Assembly: GCF_003014735.1 (NCBI RefSeq)
Contig: NZ_PYAX01000005.1
Coordinates: 124,001-188,000, forward strand
Source of the DNA: Saccharothrix carnea
Lineage (GTDB): Bacteria; Actinomycetota; Actinomycetes; Mycobacteriales; Pseudonocardiaceae
DNA length: 64,000 nucleotides
Direction of reading: 5' to 3'
The position numbers were made by a program, and so were the translations under genes. This document shows positions 16,202-24,901 of the stretch, one piece after another. Under the pieces are notes generated by a model, which did no database searches, was not told the DNA's origin, and saw only the letters and a program-made list of their open reading frames with translations. Position 1 is the first letter of the stretch. Each line of letters begins with the position of its first letter.

Positions 16202-18040
16202 ATGGGTCACTACAAGAGCAACGTCCGGGACCTCGAGTTCAACCTCTTCGAGGTCTTCAACGTGCAGGACCACCTCGGCACGGGGCCGTTCGAGCAGTCC
16301 GACGAGGACACCGCGCGCGGCGTGCTTGCCGAGCTCAACAACCTGGCGGTCGGGCCGCTGGCGGAGTCCTTCGCCGACGCCGACCGCAACCCGCCGGTCT
16401 TCGACCCGAAGACCCACTCGGCCACGCTGCCGGAATCGTTCAAGAAGTCCTACCAGGCCGTGTGGGACGGCGAGTGGTACCGCCTGTCGCTGCCGAACGA
16501 GCTGGGCGGCTTCGGCATCCCGCCGTCGGTCCAGTGGGCGGCCTCCGAGCTGATCCTGGGCGCGAACCCGGCCATCTACATGTACCTGGCCGGCCCGAAC
16601 TTCGCCTCGGTCGTCCACAAGAACGGCACCGAGCGGCAGAAGCGCTGGGCCGAGATCATGATCGAGCGCGGCTGGGGCGCCACCATGGTGCTGACCGAGC
16701 CGGACGCCGGTTCCGACGTGGGCGCGGGCCGCACCAAGGCCACCCTGCAGGAGGACGGCACCTGGCACATCGACGGCGTGAAGCGGTTCATCACCTCCGC
16801 CGACCAGGACATGACCGAGAACATCATGCACCTGGTGCTGGCCCGTCCCGAGGGTCCCGGCATCGAGGCGAAGCCCGGCACCAAGGGCCTGTCGCTGTTC
16901 CTCGTGCCCAAGTGGCACTTCGACCCGGAGACCGGCGAGTCGACCGGTGAGCGCAACGGCGCCTTCGTCACCAACGTCGAGCACAAGATGGGCCTCAAGG
17001 TCTCGACCACGTGCGAGCTGACGTTCGGCCAGCACGGCGTCCCGGCCAAGGGCTGGCTGCTCGGCGAGGTGCACGACGGCATCGCGCAGATGTTCCAGGT
17101 CATCGAGTACGCCCGGATGATGGTCGGCACGAAGGCCATCGGCACCCTGTCGACCGGCTACCTCAACGCCCTGTCCTACGCCAAGGAGCGGGTGCAGAGC
17201 GCCGACCTGACCCGGATGACGGACAAGACCGCGCCGCGCGTCACCATCACCAACCACCCGGACGTGCGTCGCCTGCTGATGCTGCAGAAGGCGTACGCCG
17301 AGGGCCTGCGCGCGGTCTACCTCTACACCGCGACCCAGCAGGACAAGATCGCCCTGGGCGGCCCGGACAAGGAGCTGGCGGAGAAGGTCAACGACCTGCT
17401 GCTGCCGATCGTCAAGGGCGTCGGCTCGGAGCGGGCGTACGAGCAGCTGGCGCAGTCGCTGCAGGTGCTCGGCGGTTCCGGCTTCCTGCAGGAGTACCCG
17501 ATCGAGCAGTACATCCGGGACTCGAAGATCGACTCGCTGTACGAGGGCACCACGGCGATCCAGTCGCTGGACTTCTTCTTCCGCAAGATCATCCGCGACA
17601 AGGGCCAGGCGCTGGGCTTCCTCAACGGGGAGATCCAGCAGTTCCTCGACAACGAGGGCGGCAACGGTCGGCTGAAGGAGGAGCGGGCGCTGCTCAAGCG
17701 GGCGCTCGAAGACCTCCAGGGCATGCTCGGCGCGATGATCGGGTTCCTGACCAGCTCGCAGGAGGACGTCCGCAACCTGTACAAGGTCGGCCAGAACACC
17801 GTCCGCCTGCTGATGACGGCGGGTGACGTGCTGGTCGGGTGGCTGCTGCTGCGCCAGGCCGACGTGGCGCTGGCCAAGCTCGACGGCCAGGTCTCGGCGA
17901 AGGACAAGGCGTTCTACGAGGGCAAGGTGGCGGTGGCGTCGTTCTTCGCCAAGTCCGTGCTGCCCGAGCTGACCGCCCGCCGCAAGATCGCCGAGGCCAC
18001 CGACAACTCGCTGATGGACGTGGACGAAGCGTCGTTCTGA
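16202..18040 (+). CDS. fadE5: Acyl-CoA dehydrogenase, FadE5-like long form
   Basis: A 612-residue FAD enzyme that makes trans-2-enoyl-CoA in beta-oxidation. The start [19 protein letters not shown] matches the extra N-terminal extension of mycobacterial FadE5. The core follows: [16 protein letters not shown] (FAD/substrate loop), [44 protein letters not shown] and [17 protein letters not shown]. The C-terminal ~130 residues ([16 protein letters not shown] and onward) form the additional helical domain of the long class. ATG 16202 is chosen; GTG 16190 is an in-frame alternative. In M. tuberculosis fadE5 neighbours fadA2, fabG4 and htdX; here these lie 10 kb away and share an operator-like motif. 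Confidence 0.92.
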   Translation: MGHYKSNVRDLEFNLFEVFNVQDHLGTGPFEQSDEDTARGVLAELNNLAVGPLAESFADADRNPPVFDPKTHSATLPESFKKSYQAVWDGEWYRLSLPNELGGFGIPPSVQWAASELILGANPAIYMYLAGPNFASVVHKNGTERQKRWAEIMIERGWGATMVLTEPDAGSDVGAGRTKATLQEDGTWHIDGVKRFITSADQDMTENIMHLVLARPEGPGIEAKPGTKGLSLFLVPKWHFDPETGESTGERNGAFVTNVEHKMGLKVSTTCELTFGQHGVPAKGWLLGEVHDGIAQMFQVIEYARMMVGTKAIGTLSTGYLNALSYAKERVQSADLTRMTDKTAPRVTITNHPDVRRLLMLQKAYAEGLRAVYLYTATQQDKIALGGPDKELAEKVNDLLLPIVKGVGSERAYEQLAQSLQVLGGSGFLQEYPIEQYIRDSKIDSLYEGTTAIQSLDFFFRKIIRDKGQALGFLNGEIQQFLDNEGGNGRLKEERALLKRALEDLQGMLGAMIGFLTSSQEDVRNLYKVGQNTVRLLMTAGDVLVGWLLLRQADVALAKLDGQVSAKDKAFYEGKVAVASFFAKSVLPELTARRKIAEATDNSLMDVDEASF

Positions 18041-18111
18041 CCCGGCCGACCAGCCGGAATTGTCGTACCCCTCGGGCAGAATGAAAGCAGGGGACCCCCT
18101 GGGCGGGGACC

Positions 18112-18180
18112 TCTGCGGAAGCTCGGCAGACGGCAAGCTCGGCAGACGGCAGTTCAGCGAACGGAAGTTCCGCAGACGGC
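18112..18180. repeat. Short imperfect tandem repeats
   Basis: About three imperfect copies of CTCGGCAGACGGCAAG-like sequence, each ~16-20 bases, lie between the fadE5-like stop and the terminator. Copies differ by a few bases. This is probably simple slippage DNA. Confidence 0.5.
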
Positions 18181-18217
18181 AAGGGCGGCATCCCCGGGAA
18201 GTGGGGGTGCCGCCCTT
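18181..18217. terminator. Bidirectional terminator between fadE5-like and DUF1206 genes
   Basis: AAGGGCGGCATCCCC pairs with GGGGGTGCCGCCCTT around GGGAAGT. It is placed between two convergent genes and can end both transcripts. Confidence 0.8.
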
Positions 18218-18235
18218 CTGCCGTGCTCGGCTCGA

Positions 18236-19045
18236 TCAGCCCTTGTGCGCCTTGGCGGCGGCGAAGCAGTACGCACCGAAGCCGAGGAAGCCGATCGCGA
18301 TGATCGCCAGCGCGAAGATGCCGTACGGCTGCGCGGCCAACGTGTGCAGGGCCTTGTCCATCCCGCCGGACTCGGACGGGTCGGCGTTGATCGCGGCGAA
18401 CGCGACCAGGACGCCGATGAGCGCGTACGACGCGCCCTTGCCGATCCACCCGATCCGCCCCAGCCGCTCGACCCACATGCGGGTGCCGGCGGGCAGTTCG
18501 GACATGTTCAGGTCGTCCTCGAAGGACTTCTTGACGCCCTTGCGCGCCACCATCACGCCGAGACCGATGACGAACAGCGCCACCAACCCGACCAGGATCT
18601 GCCCGAACGGCAGCGCGAGCACCCGCGCCGTCCACGTCTGGGACTGCTCGGTGCCGCTCTTCTGGGACGTGCCGGTCGCGTAGTTGATCGCGGCGATGGC
18701 GATGACCGTGCCGGTGATCGCACGGCCGACCGAGCCGCACCGCCGGTACACGCGCTTGCGCTTCTTGGTGACCCACCCGTAGCCGCCCGCGGCCATGGTG
18801 AGCTGCCACAGGGCGAACGCGAACAGGCCGATGGCGAGGATCCACAGCAGGACCGGGCCGAACGACGTCTGGGCCAGGGTCGCGACCGCGCCCTTCTGGT
18901 CCGTCTTCTCCCCGGTGTCACCGAGGACCACCTGTGCCGTCAACGCCGCCAAGAGGACGTGGACGAGCCCGTAGCACACCATCCCGGCGCGGCCGAAGGC
19001 CTGCACCGCCGGATGTCTCCGCACCTCTTGCACGTTGGTAGCCAC
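18236..19045 (-). CDS. DUF1206 family membrane protein
   Basis: A 269-residue protein with six membrane helices in three repeated pairs, as in DUF1206. Each pair begins with a G-R-A/I-G motif: AFGRAGMVCYGLVHVLLA, SVGRAITGTVIAIAAINYA and LGRIGWIGKGASYALIGV. The ends of the pairs read PFGQILVGLVALFVIG and PYGIFALAIIAIGFLGFGAY. The function is unknown. The GTG start at 19045 lies inside a 17-base-arm palindrome that also lies downstream of the VanW gene, so expression may depend on read-through or on a later start (GTG at codon 5). Confidence 0.85.
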   Translation of the reverse strand: MATNVQEVRRHPAVQAFGRAGMVCYGLVHVLLAALTAQVVLGDTGEKTDQKGAVATLAQTSFGPVLLWILAIGLFAFALWQLTMAAGGYGWVTKKRKRVYRRCGSVGRAITGTVIAIAAINYATGTSQKSGTEQSQTWTARVLALPFGQILVGLVALFVIGLGVMVARKGVKKSFEDDLNMSELPAGTRMWVERLGRIGWIGKGASYALIGVLVAFAAINADPSESGGMDKALHTLAAQPYGIFALAIIAIGFLGFGAYCFAAAKAHKG

Positions 19046-19073
19046 GAACGGGTGATACCCGTTCGTGGCTACC
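19037..19073. promoter_or_regulatory. Perfect 17-bp-arm palindrome over a start codon
   Basis: GGTAGCCACGAACGGGT (19037-19053) is a perfect inverted repeat of 19057-19073 around GAT. It includes the DUF1206 start codon and lies 20 bases after the VanW stop on the same strand. It may act as a terminator of the VanW transcript, as a hairpin hiding the start, or as an operator. Confidence 0.65.
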
Positions 19074-19092
19074 GCGAACCCCGAACTGCTGG

Positions 19093-21330
19093 TCAGCCGC
19101 CGGGCGGTGGCGGCGGCGGCTCGCAGACGATCTTGTACTGCGGGTCGTACCGGACGGTCCGGCTCTCCTGGCGGGTCTGCCCGGTGCGGCGGTCGGTGAT
19201 GGTGCGCGTGTCGGTCACCGAGAAGCCGCGCGCGCCGGCGCTCGGCTGGCAGTCCGGCTTGTCGACCTTGCGCTCCTGCGGCTCGGTGTGGTTGAACTCG
19301 GCGCTGGTCGAACCGGTCACGTCGTAGTTCTTGGTGCCCCAGAGCACGATCTTGATCGAGGACGGGGTCCAGATCGTCTGGATCGCCACCCCGGTGTCGT
19401 CCGGGTTGGTGAACTTGATGTCGATCAGGCTGTTGCCCGCGCCGTCCATGAACACCGTGGCCTCGCGACCCTTCGGGTACCGCGAGATCCAGTAGCTGTG
19501 CTCCTTGTGGCCCGCGTCCTTCATGCCCGCGTGGTAGGCGGCGTTGTAGAGCGTGGTGGCGAACTGGGAGATGCCGCCGCCGACCGCCTTGCCGGGCACG
19601 CCGTTCTCGATGATGCCCGCCTCGACGTAGCCCTGCGCGAGACCGCGCGGACCGGTGTGGCCGTTCAGGCTGAACGTCTCGCCCGGCTTCACGATCGCGC
19701 CGTTGACCTTCTCGGCCACGACGCGGATGTTGGTGCCGGACGCGGCCACGAAGCCACCGGTCTGGAACTCGCCGATGACTTCCTTGATGCCCATCTTGTT
19801 CGCCTGCTCGGTGGTCACCTTCGCGGGCGTGTGCTTGTACTCGGCCTTGATCGCGCGCTCGTTGTCGCGCTTGAGCACGTCGAGCGCCGTGGCCAGGGAC
19901 TTCTCCCAGTCGATGCCGCGGCCGTCGACCGACTCCTTGACCACCGGCCGGCCGCCCTCGAACACGATCTGGGCGTCCTTGCCCTCCTTCTCGGTGTCCT
20001 TCAGCTGCGGGCCGGCGTGCTCGACGAGCTTGGCGTTGTCGACCTTCGCGGTCAGGCCGCCGTCGTCGGCGGGCTCGAACACCAGCACGGTCGCCAGCAT
20101 CTCGGGAGTGAGGGTCGCGTCCTTGCCCTCGCCCTGGATGATCAGCGGCGCGGACGTGGCGGGCTTGGCGACCTCGGCCAGCGCCTTCTGCACGCCCTCC
20201 TTGGTCGTCTTGACCGGGGTGGTGGCCACCGGCAGCTCGACCGTGCCGCCGTCCGCCCAGTCGGCGAGCAGGCTCTGCGTCGCGCCGGCCACGTCCAGCT
20301 TCTGGCCCTGCTTCGGGTCGACCGCGACCGGCGTCGCGCCCTCGAAGCGGATGGTGCCCTCGGCGGGCTCGTGGTCGGTCTGGGCGCGCAGCGCCTCCAG
20401 CGCGGCGGCCAGCTTGGCCTCGTCGCTGCGAGTCGCGAAGCCGACCTCGCGCGAGGTGAAGAACGAGGTGACGCGGGTGATCGGGGACAGCGGCTGGCTA
20501 CCCGCGCGGTCCAGCGTGGCGGTCCAGTCCAGCTCCAGGCCGGCCGCCTTGGGGTCGACGGTGGTCTCCACGTCGCCCGCGCGCGCCTTCACCGGCGCGG
20601 CCAGGCGGGGACCGATCTCGTCGTGCAGCTTCTGCTCGGCCTCGGGGTGGCTCATGCCGCCGACGTCCACGCCGGCCACGGTCACGCCGCGCGGCACGTT
20701 GCCACCGGAGATGACCAGGTCCAGCCCGTACAGGACGACCAGCACGCCGAGCACGGCGGCGGCGATCAGGCCGCCCTTGCGCAACCGCTTGCGGCGGGTG
20801 TCCGCGTCGTCGGCCTCCGGGTCGCCGTCGACCATCACCGGGCCGTAGACGGTCGCCTCCGGCTCCGGGGCGGAGACCGGCGTGGCGAACACCGTGGTGG
20901 CCTCCGACGACGAGGGCTGCGGCTGCGGCTGCGGCTGCGGCCGGCCGAAACCGCCGGGCGGCGTGGCGATCACCTGGGTCCGCTCGGCGGGCGAGGCGAG
21001 GGCGCGCGTCCGCTCGGCGGGCGGCGTGATCGCCTGGGTGGCGTCCGCGCCCCTCGGCGGGTTCTGCTGCGCGTTGCGCGTCGGGTGTTGCTGCGTCACG
21101 TTGTGAGAGACGCCCGGCGGGGCGTCCGCGTTGTCAGCGGTGGTGGACGGCGGCGTCACGTTGCGGACCGTGGCCGAGGTGTCCGGCTCCGCGTCCGGCT
21201 CCTCCCGCGGCCACTCGGCCTCGCCGGCCGTGAGCTTCGACGTCCGTTCCGCAGCGGTGCCCGACGGGCGGACGGGCTCCATGGCCCTGGTCCGCTCAGC
21301 GTCGTACTCCGGTCGCTGGTTCTCCGGCAC
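19093..21330 (-). CDS. VanW-family protein with peptidoglycan-binding repeats
   Basis: A 745-residue envelope protein. Residues 1-230 are a disordered, Thr/Pro/Gln-rich cytoplasmic stretch with repeated R-T-R/Q-A-x-A-x-P-A-E-R-T segments and PQPQPQPQP. One membrane helix follows (GLIAAAVLGVLVVLYGLDLV), then two extracellular modules of the PG_binding_4 type (ITRVTSFFTSREVGFATR and the TTPVKTTKEGVQKAL region). The VanW domain is at the end (ETFSLNGHTGPRGLAQGYVE and GGGISQFATTLYNAAYHAG). A Pro-rich tail closes it. VanW proteins are linked to cell-wall metabolism but the reaction is unknown. The GTG at 21330 has GGGGGAG upstream. Confidence 0.88.
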   Translation of the reverse strand: MPENQRPEYDAERTRAMEPVRPSGTAAERTSKLTAGEAEWPREEPDAEPDTSATVRNVTPPSTTADNADAPPGVSHNVTQQHPTRNAQQNPPRGADATQAITPPAERTRALASPAERTQVIATPPGGFGRPQPQPQPQPSSSEATTVFATPVSAPEPEATVYGPVMVDGDPEADDADTRRKRLRKGGLIAAAVLGVLVVLYGLDLVISGGNVPRGVTVAGVDVGGMSHPEAEQKLHDEIGPRLAAPVKARAGDVETTVDPKAAGLELDWTATLDRAGSQPLSPITRVTSFFTSREVGFATRSDEAKLAAALEALRAQTDHEPAEGTIRFEGATPVAVDPKQGQKLDVAGATQSLLADWADGGTVELPVATTPVKTTKEGVQKALAEVAKPATSAPLIIQGEGKDATLTPEMLATVLVFEPADDGGLTAKVDNAKLVEHAGPQLKDTEKEGKDAQIVFEGGRPVVKESVDGRGIDWEKSLATALDVLKRDNERAIKAEYKHTPAKVTTEQANKMGIKEVIGEFQTGGFVAASGTNIRVVAEKVNGAIVKPGETFSLNGHTGPRGLAQGYVEAGIIENGVPGKAVGGGISQFATTLYNAAYHAGMKDAGHKEHSYWISRYPKGREATVFMDGAGNSLIDIKFTNPDDTGVAIQTIWTPSSIKIVLWGTKNYDVTGSTSAEFNHTEPQERKVDKPDCQPSAGARGFSVTDTRTITDRRTGQTRQESRTVRYDPQYKIVCEPPPPPPGG

Positions 21331-21430
21331 CGCTCCCCCTCTTGCCTCTCGCAAGGTCCTGGGACTGCTTACCCGAACGTCGTCACACGTCGATCACGGT
21401 CGGGTGGTTCACAGGTCTCAGCCGTTCTGG

Positions 21431-21751
21431 TCACAGGTAAAGGCCGGTCCCGTGTTCGGTCCGCTCGGTCGCGGTCGCGTGCACGTCCCGTTCCCGCATG
21501 ACGAGGTAGGTGCTGCCCTGCACCTCGACCTCGAACTGGTCCTCCGGGTTGAACAGCACCCGGTCGCCGACCTTGACGTGCCGCACGTTGGTACCGACCC
21601 CGAGCACGTCTCCCCAGGCCAGGCGCTTCGCCATCTGGGCGGTCGCCGGGATCACGATGCCACCGCTGCTGCGGCGTTCGCCGTCCTCCGGGGAGATCCG
21701 CACCATCACGCGGTCGTGCAGCATCTGGATTTCGAGCTTGACATCGGGCAC
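21431..21751 (-). CDS. GroES-like co-chaperonin, divergent
   Basis: A 106-residue protein with the chaperonin-10 fold pattern: MLHDRVMVRISPEDGERRSS (beta strand plus the start of the mobile loop), GGIVIPATAQMAKRLAWGDV, VGTNVRHVKVGDRVLFNP and EVQGSTYLVMRERDV. The usual GroES mobile-loop IVL triplet is replaced by GGIVIP. It is not next to a groEL gene, so it is a stand-alone paralogue seen in many actinobacteria, possibly with a specialised role. It is 9 bases from the stop-to-start junction with the NHL-thioredoxin gene upstream on the same strand. Confidence 0.8.
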   Translation of the reverse strand: MPDVKLEIQMLHDRVMVRISPEDGERRSSGGIVIPATAQMAKRLAWGDVLGVGTNVRHVKVGDRVLFNPEDQFEVEVQGSTYLVMRERDVHATATERTEHGTGLYL

Positions 21752-21760
21752 CAGCAGAGT

Positions 21761-23596
21761 CTAGATGGCTTCGTCGAGGCCACCCATCATCAGGGGTAGC
21801 CGCCGGGGGCCGTCCTTTACCACGCGGATCGGAACGCCCCAGTCCTGGCGGGCCAGCTTGCACACCGGGTGCTCGACGCTCGGGTCGTCGGTGCAGCTCG
21901 CGGCCTGGGCGACGACGTGCAGGACGCCCTCGGTGAAGCCCTCGGCGACGTGCAGCACGCGGACCAGGTCCGTGCCGACGCCCGCGCCCGAGGCCAGCAG
22001 CTCCGGCGGGGAGCTGGTGATCTCCAGGCGGGTGGACGGGCCGAACCGGTCGTCCAGCTTCTGGCCGGTCGGCGGGGTGAACACGACCGCGAGCTCGACC
22101 TCGCCCGACGCGATCACCGAAGGCGGCCTGCGCACCTGGTGCGCCTGCCCGCTGACCAGCTTCGCACCGGGTGCGACCGGCCGTTCCAGGCGGTGCGCGG
22201 CGGAGGCGACGACGACCAGCTCACCGTCGACCAGGACCGCGTCGGACGGCTCGGCGATGTCCGTGGCCAGGGTGGACACCTCGCCGGTGGCCGGGTCGTA
22301 GCGGCGGATGGCGCCGTTGTAGGTGTCGGCGATCGCGACCTGGCCGCCGGGCAGGACGGTGACGCCCAGCGGGTGCTGGAGCAGCGCCTGGTCGGCCTGG
22401 CCGTCGCGGTGGCCGAAGTCGAACAGGCCCTTGCCGATCACGGTGCGCACGGTGCGGTCGGCGTCCAGCCGGCGCAGCGCGGAGGTCTCCGAGTCGACCA
22501 GCCAGAGCCGGTCGCCATCGGCGGCCAAGCCGGAGGTCTGCGCGAAGAACGCCTCCGCGGCCGGGCCGTCGTGCAGGCCTTCGACGGTGGTGCCGGCGAG
22601 GCGCTCGACGCGGCGTTCCCGCGGCTTGAACAGGCCCAGCGTGTGGTTGCCCGCCATCGCGATGACGACGCCGCCCGCGGGTTCCCACCACGTGACGTCC
22701 CACGGGCTGGTCAGGTCGATCGCCTCGGCCGGGCCGTCCGTGTCGCCGTCGCGCCACTGCTCGCCCGTGCCCGCGACGGTGGTGACCTCGCCGGTGTCCA
22801 GGTTCAGGCCGCGCAGGAGGTGGTTGACCGTGTCGGCGACGACCGCGTGGTAGCCGACCTCGGCGGCGACGTCGTCGGGCAGCAGCGCGATGCCGGCGGG
22901 TTCGGAGAAGGTGGGCTCCAGGCCGTCGCGGCGACCGCGCTCACCGGTGCCGATGCGCCGGACCACGGTCTCGCCGTCGAGGTCGAGCTCGACCAGGCCG
23001 TGGTGCGCGGAGTCGCTGACGAGGAGGGTGTCGTTGCCGGTCAGGACCGCTTTGGCGGGGAAGCGGAGTTCGGTCTCGCGGGGCGGTGGCGCGACGTACG
23101 GGCCGTCGCCGCGGTGCAGCGTGCCCTTGGCGTCGTGCTCGGCGACGATCTCGGACACGATCTGGCGCAGCGCGTCCAGGTGGCCCTCGCCGGAGGCGAC
23201 GTGCACGACGTAGCCCTCGGGGTCGACCAGGACGAGGGTCGGCCACGCCTTCACCGCGTAGTCCTGCCACGTCGTCAGCTCGGGGTCGTCCAGCACGGGG
23301 TGCTCCACCTCGTACCGCTCGACGGCCGCCTCGAGCGCCGCGGCCTCCGCCTCGTGCGCGAACTTGGGCGAGTGCACGCCTACGGTGACCAGGACGTCGG
23401 CGAACTCGGCTTCGAGCGGGCGCAGCTCGTCGAGCACGTGCAGGCAGTTGATGCAGCAGAACGACCAGAAGTCGAGCAGCACCACCTTGCCGCGCAGGTC
23501 CGCCAGCCTGATGTCCCGCCCACCGGTGTTGAGCCAACCGCGGCCCACCAGCTCGGGGGCGCGGACACGGGCACGGCGTCGTTGTGCGGTCGTCAC
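21761..23596 (-). CDS. NHL-repeat protein with thioredoxin-like domain (NHLRC2-like)
   Basis: A 611-residue protein. The N-terminal ~150 residues are a TlpA/thioredoxin-like domain with VVLLDFWSFCCINCLHVLDE (the CCINC redox motif) and VKAWPTLVLVDPEGYVVH (cis-Pro loop). NHL beta-propeller repeats follow (RIGTGERGRRDG, FSEPAGIALLPDD, TVAGTGEQWRDGD, LQHPLGVTVLPGGQVAIADT). The C-terminal ~120 residues form a further strand-rich domain. NHLRC2-type proteins are conserved but poorly understood. No signal peptide is seen, so it is cytosolic. The start at 23596 (VTTAQRRRARVRAPELVGRG) fits relatives that begin near this point; a GTG at 23620 is possible. Confidence 0.85.
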   Translation of the reverse strand: MTTAQRRRARVRAPELVGRGWLNTGGRDIRLADLRGKVVLLDFWSFCCINCLHVLDELRPLEAEFADVLVTVGVHSPKFAHEAEAAALEAAVERYEVEHPVLDDPELTTWQDYAVKAWPTLVLVDPEGYVVHVASGEGHLDALRQIVSEIVAEHDAKGTLHRGDGPYVAPPPRETELRFPAKAVLTGNDTLLVSDSAHHGLVELDLDGETVVRRIGTGERGRRDGLEPTFSEPAGIALLPDDVAAEVGYHAVVADTVNHLLRGLNLDTGEVTTVAGTGEQWRDGDTDGPAEAIDLTSPWDVTWWEPAGGVVIAMAGNHTLGLFKPRERRVERLAGTTVEGLHDGPAAEAFFAQTSGLAADGDRLWLVDSETSALRRLDADRTVRTVIGKGLFDFGHRDGQADQALLQHPLGVTVLPGGQVAIADTYNGAIRRYDPATGEVSTLATDIAEPSDAVLVDGELVVVASAAHRLERPVAPGAKLVSGQAHQVRRPPSVIASGEVELAVVFTPPTGQKLDDRFGPSTRLEITSSPPELLASGAGVGTDLVRVLHVAEGFTEGVLHVVAQAASCTDDPSVEHPVCKLARQDWGVPIRVVKDGPRRLPLMMGGLDEAI

Positions 23597-23701
23597 GTCC
23601 CGATCCAACACGACTCGCACACCGACATGTTCCCGCGTCCACCGGATGGGACGAGTGCCACGTGGGGGTGTCTGCGCAGCCGTGGGTGTTCGTCGAATCC
23701 G

Positions 23702-24079
23702 CTAGCCGGGGCGGCGGATCGTGCGCGGGCCCAGGATGTCGGCGTTCAGGGCTGCCACGCGGTCGCGGAGGGCGCGGTCGGCGGTGACCACCGTGCACGG
23801 GCGGTCCGGGTTGGCGCGGACCACGTCGACGATCGCATCGTCGCCCGAACCCGGCGCGGAGACGACGCGCACGCCGGGCACCGATTCGACGTGCCGCGCC
23901 TTGCCCTCGACCACCAGGACCACTTCCAGCGGGCCGGGGAGGGTCGGCAGGCCGTGCTCGGCCACGGCGACGAGGTCGTCGCGCAGGCGCGCGGCGGCTC
24001 CGGCGCGGTCGCGCCACCAGCCGTCCGGTACCGAGCCGACGACGTTGGCGGCGTCCACGACCAGGAGCGGGTGCGTCAT
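23702..24079 (-). CDS. NYN/PIN-like domain protein
   Basis: A 125-residue protein that is almost entirely one PIN-like NYN fold. LLVVDAANVVGSVPDGWWRD carries the first acidic residue and N. LEVVLVVEGKARHV is the second strand, SAPGSGDDAIVDVVRA provides the paired Asp, and VVTADRALRDRVAALNADIL the last Asp. Such domains are Mg-dependent RNases. The substrate is unknown. The gene is in the same direction as the NHL-thioredoxin gene, ~100 bases upstream of it. It is a different subfamily from the island NYN protein at 7181-7939. Confidence 0.75.
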   Translation of the reverse strand: MTHPLLVVDAANVVGSVPDGWWRDRAGAAARLRDDLVAVAEHGLPTLPGPLEVVLVVEGKARHVESVPGVRVVSAPGSGDDAIVDVVRANPDRPCTVVTADRALRDRVAALNADILGPRTIRRPG

Positions 24080-24157
24080 CGGATCATGCTCTCAGCAAAC
24101 CCTCATGAAACTGTCGTCCCCCGATGGCACCATGGAGTGGTCCGTTGGGGGACAGAC

Positions 24158-24244
24158 ATGAACACGCAGGGGGACATTGTGGAGATCAAGCACGCCCGCA
24201 GGAAGACGGACGACACCTGGAACGGCTCGGCCACGGCCAAGTAG
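24158..24244 (+). CDS. Small 28-residue protein, unknown
   Basis: The ATG at 24158 is preceded by GTTGGGGGAC and opens a frame of 28 codons: MNTQGDIVEIKHARRKTDD, then TWNGSATAK. A strong hairpin terminator follows 14 bases after the stop, so the stretch is probably a transcribed unit by itself. The sequence is charged and has no signal or membrane segment. No family is recognised. A nine-codon frame (MEWSVGGQT) just upstream overlaps its leader. Confidence 0.45.
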   Translation: MNTQGDIVEIKHARRKTDDTWNGSATAK

Positions 24245-24258
24245 CCGCCGATGGGAAA

Positions 24259-24301
24259 CCCCGCGGTGCTGCCAGGTCGGGGGTCCGACAGCACCGCGGG
24301 G
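24259..24301 (+). terminator. Hairpin terminator after the 28-residue ORF
   Basis: CCCCGCGGTGCTG pairs with CAGCACCGCGGGG around 17 bases. Placed 14 bases after the small ORF stop. Confidence 0.75.
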
Positions 24302-24376
24302 TCACTGGGAACATCGATACCCGATCGGGCACCGTTACATCCCCTATCGGGTGTGACAGGGATCACATTTTGAAGT

Positions 24377-24417
24377 GACGAAGCCCTGCCGCGCGGGAGG
24401 TGCGGCAGGGCTTCGTC
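24377..24417 (-). terminator. Hairpin terminator, probably for the leftward 48-residue gene
   Basis: GACGAAGCCCTGCCGC pairs with GCGGCAGGGCTTCGTC around GCGGGAGGT. It lies ~85 bases past the stop of the small leftward gene at 24503-24649. Confidence 0.65.
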
Positions 24418-24502
24418 GTTCCCCCTTCGCCAGAGCGCGGACGACGGGGCGCGCACCCGGTGTCGATCGGGTGGTCGTCACGCGCGCCGGAGGAAGGTCC
24501 CC

Positions 24503-24649
24503 TCAGCGGAGGGTCGTCACCTGAGCCTGGGCGATCGCCATCAGCTCGTGACGCATGGCCGGGGTGGGCGCCATGTCGATCGCACGGGCGACGGCCTTGC
24601 GGTTGCGAGCCTCGACACGACGAGCGCGGAGCTTCGCAGTGAAGTTCAT
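24503..24649 (-). CDS. Small conserved-looking 48-residue protein
   Basis: The ATG at 24649 gives MNFTAKLRARRVEARNRKAV, then ARAIDMAPTPAMRHELMAIA and QAQVTTLR. It is basic at the start and ends in an amphipathic helix. Short actinobacterial proteins with the same layout (basic helix, then P-x-x-x-M-R-x-E-L) are common and uncharacterised. AGGG lies ~12 bases upstream. A terminator follows. The upstream extension of the frame has no coding character. Confidence 0.6.
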   Translation of the reverse strand: MNFTAKLRARRVEARNRKAVARAIDMAPTPAMRHELMAIAQAQVTTLR

Positions 24650-24901
24650 CGGGGGTTCATCCCTCTCAAAGTTCTTCCTCGGTGTGTGCCTCAAGTATGC
24701 ACCCTCGCACGCTCGAAAGCACCCGATTATCCGGTGAGGTGCCGCACATGCCGACGAATCATCGGCCGCCACCTCGTGTCCCCTGATGATTCGCCTGGAA
24801 GACACCTACTGGACCGGATGTGCCACCCAGGACTCTCTAGCGTGCACGCTAGAACACCCAATGCGACCGAAGCGAACGAATAACCGCAGGTCAGCCGAAG
24901 T
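24650..24901. other. Intergenic region
   Basis: 252 bases between the small leftward gene and the ATPase stop. It holds the leader and likely promoter of the small gene. No gene or repeat is recognised. Confidence 0.4.

Noticed and set aside
18112..18180. CRISPR-like repeats
   Set aside because: Copies are adjacent, imperfect and without uniform spacers; no cas genes in the window.
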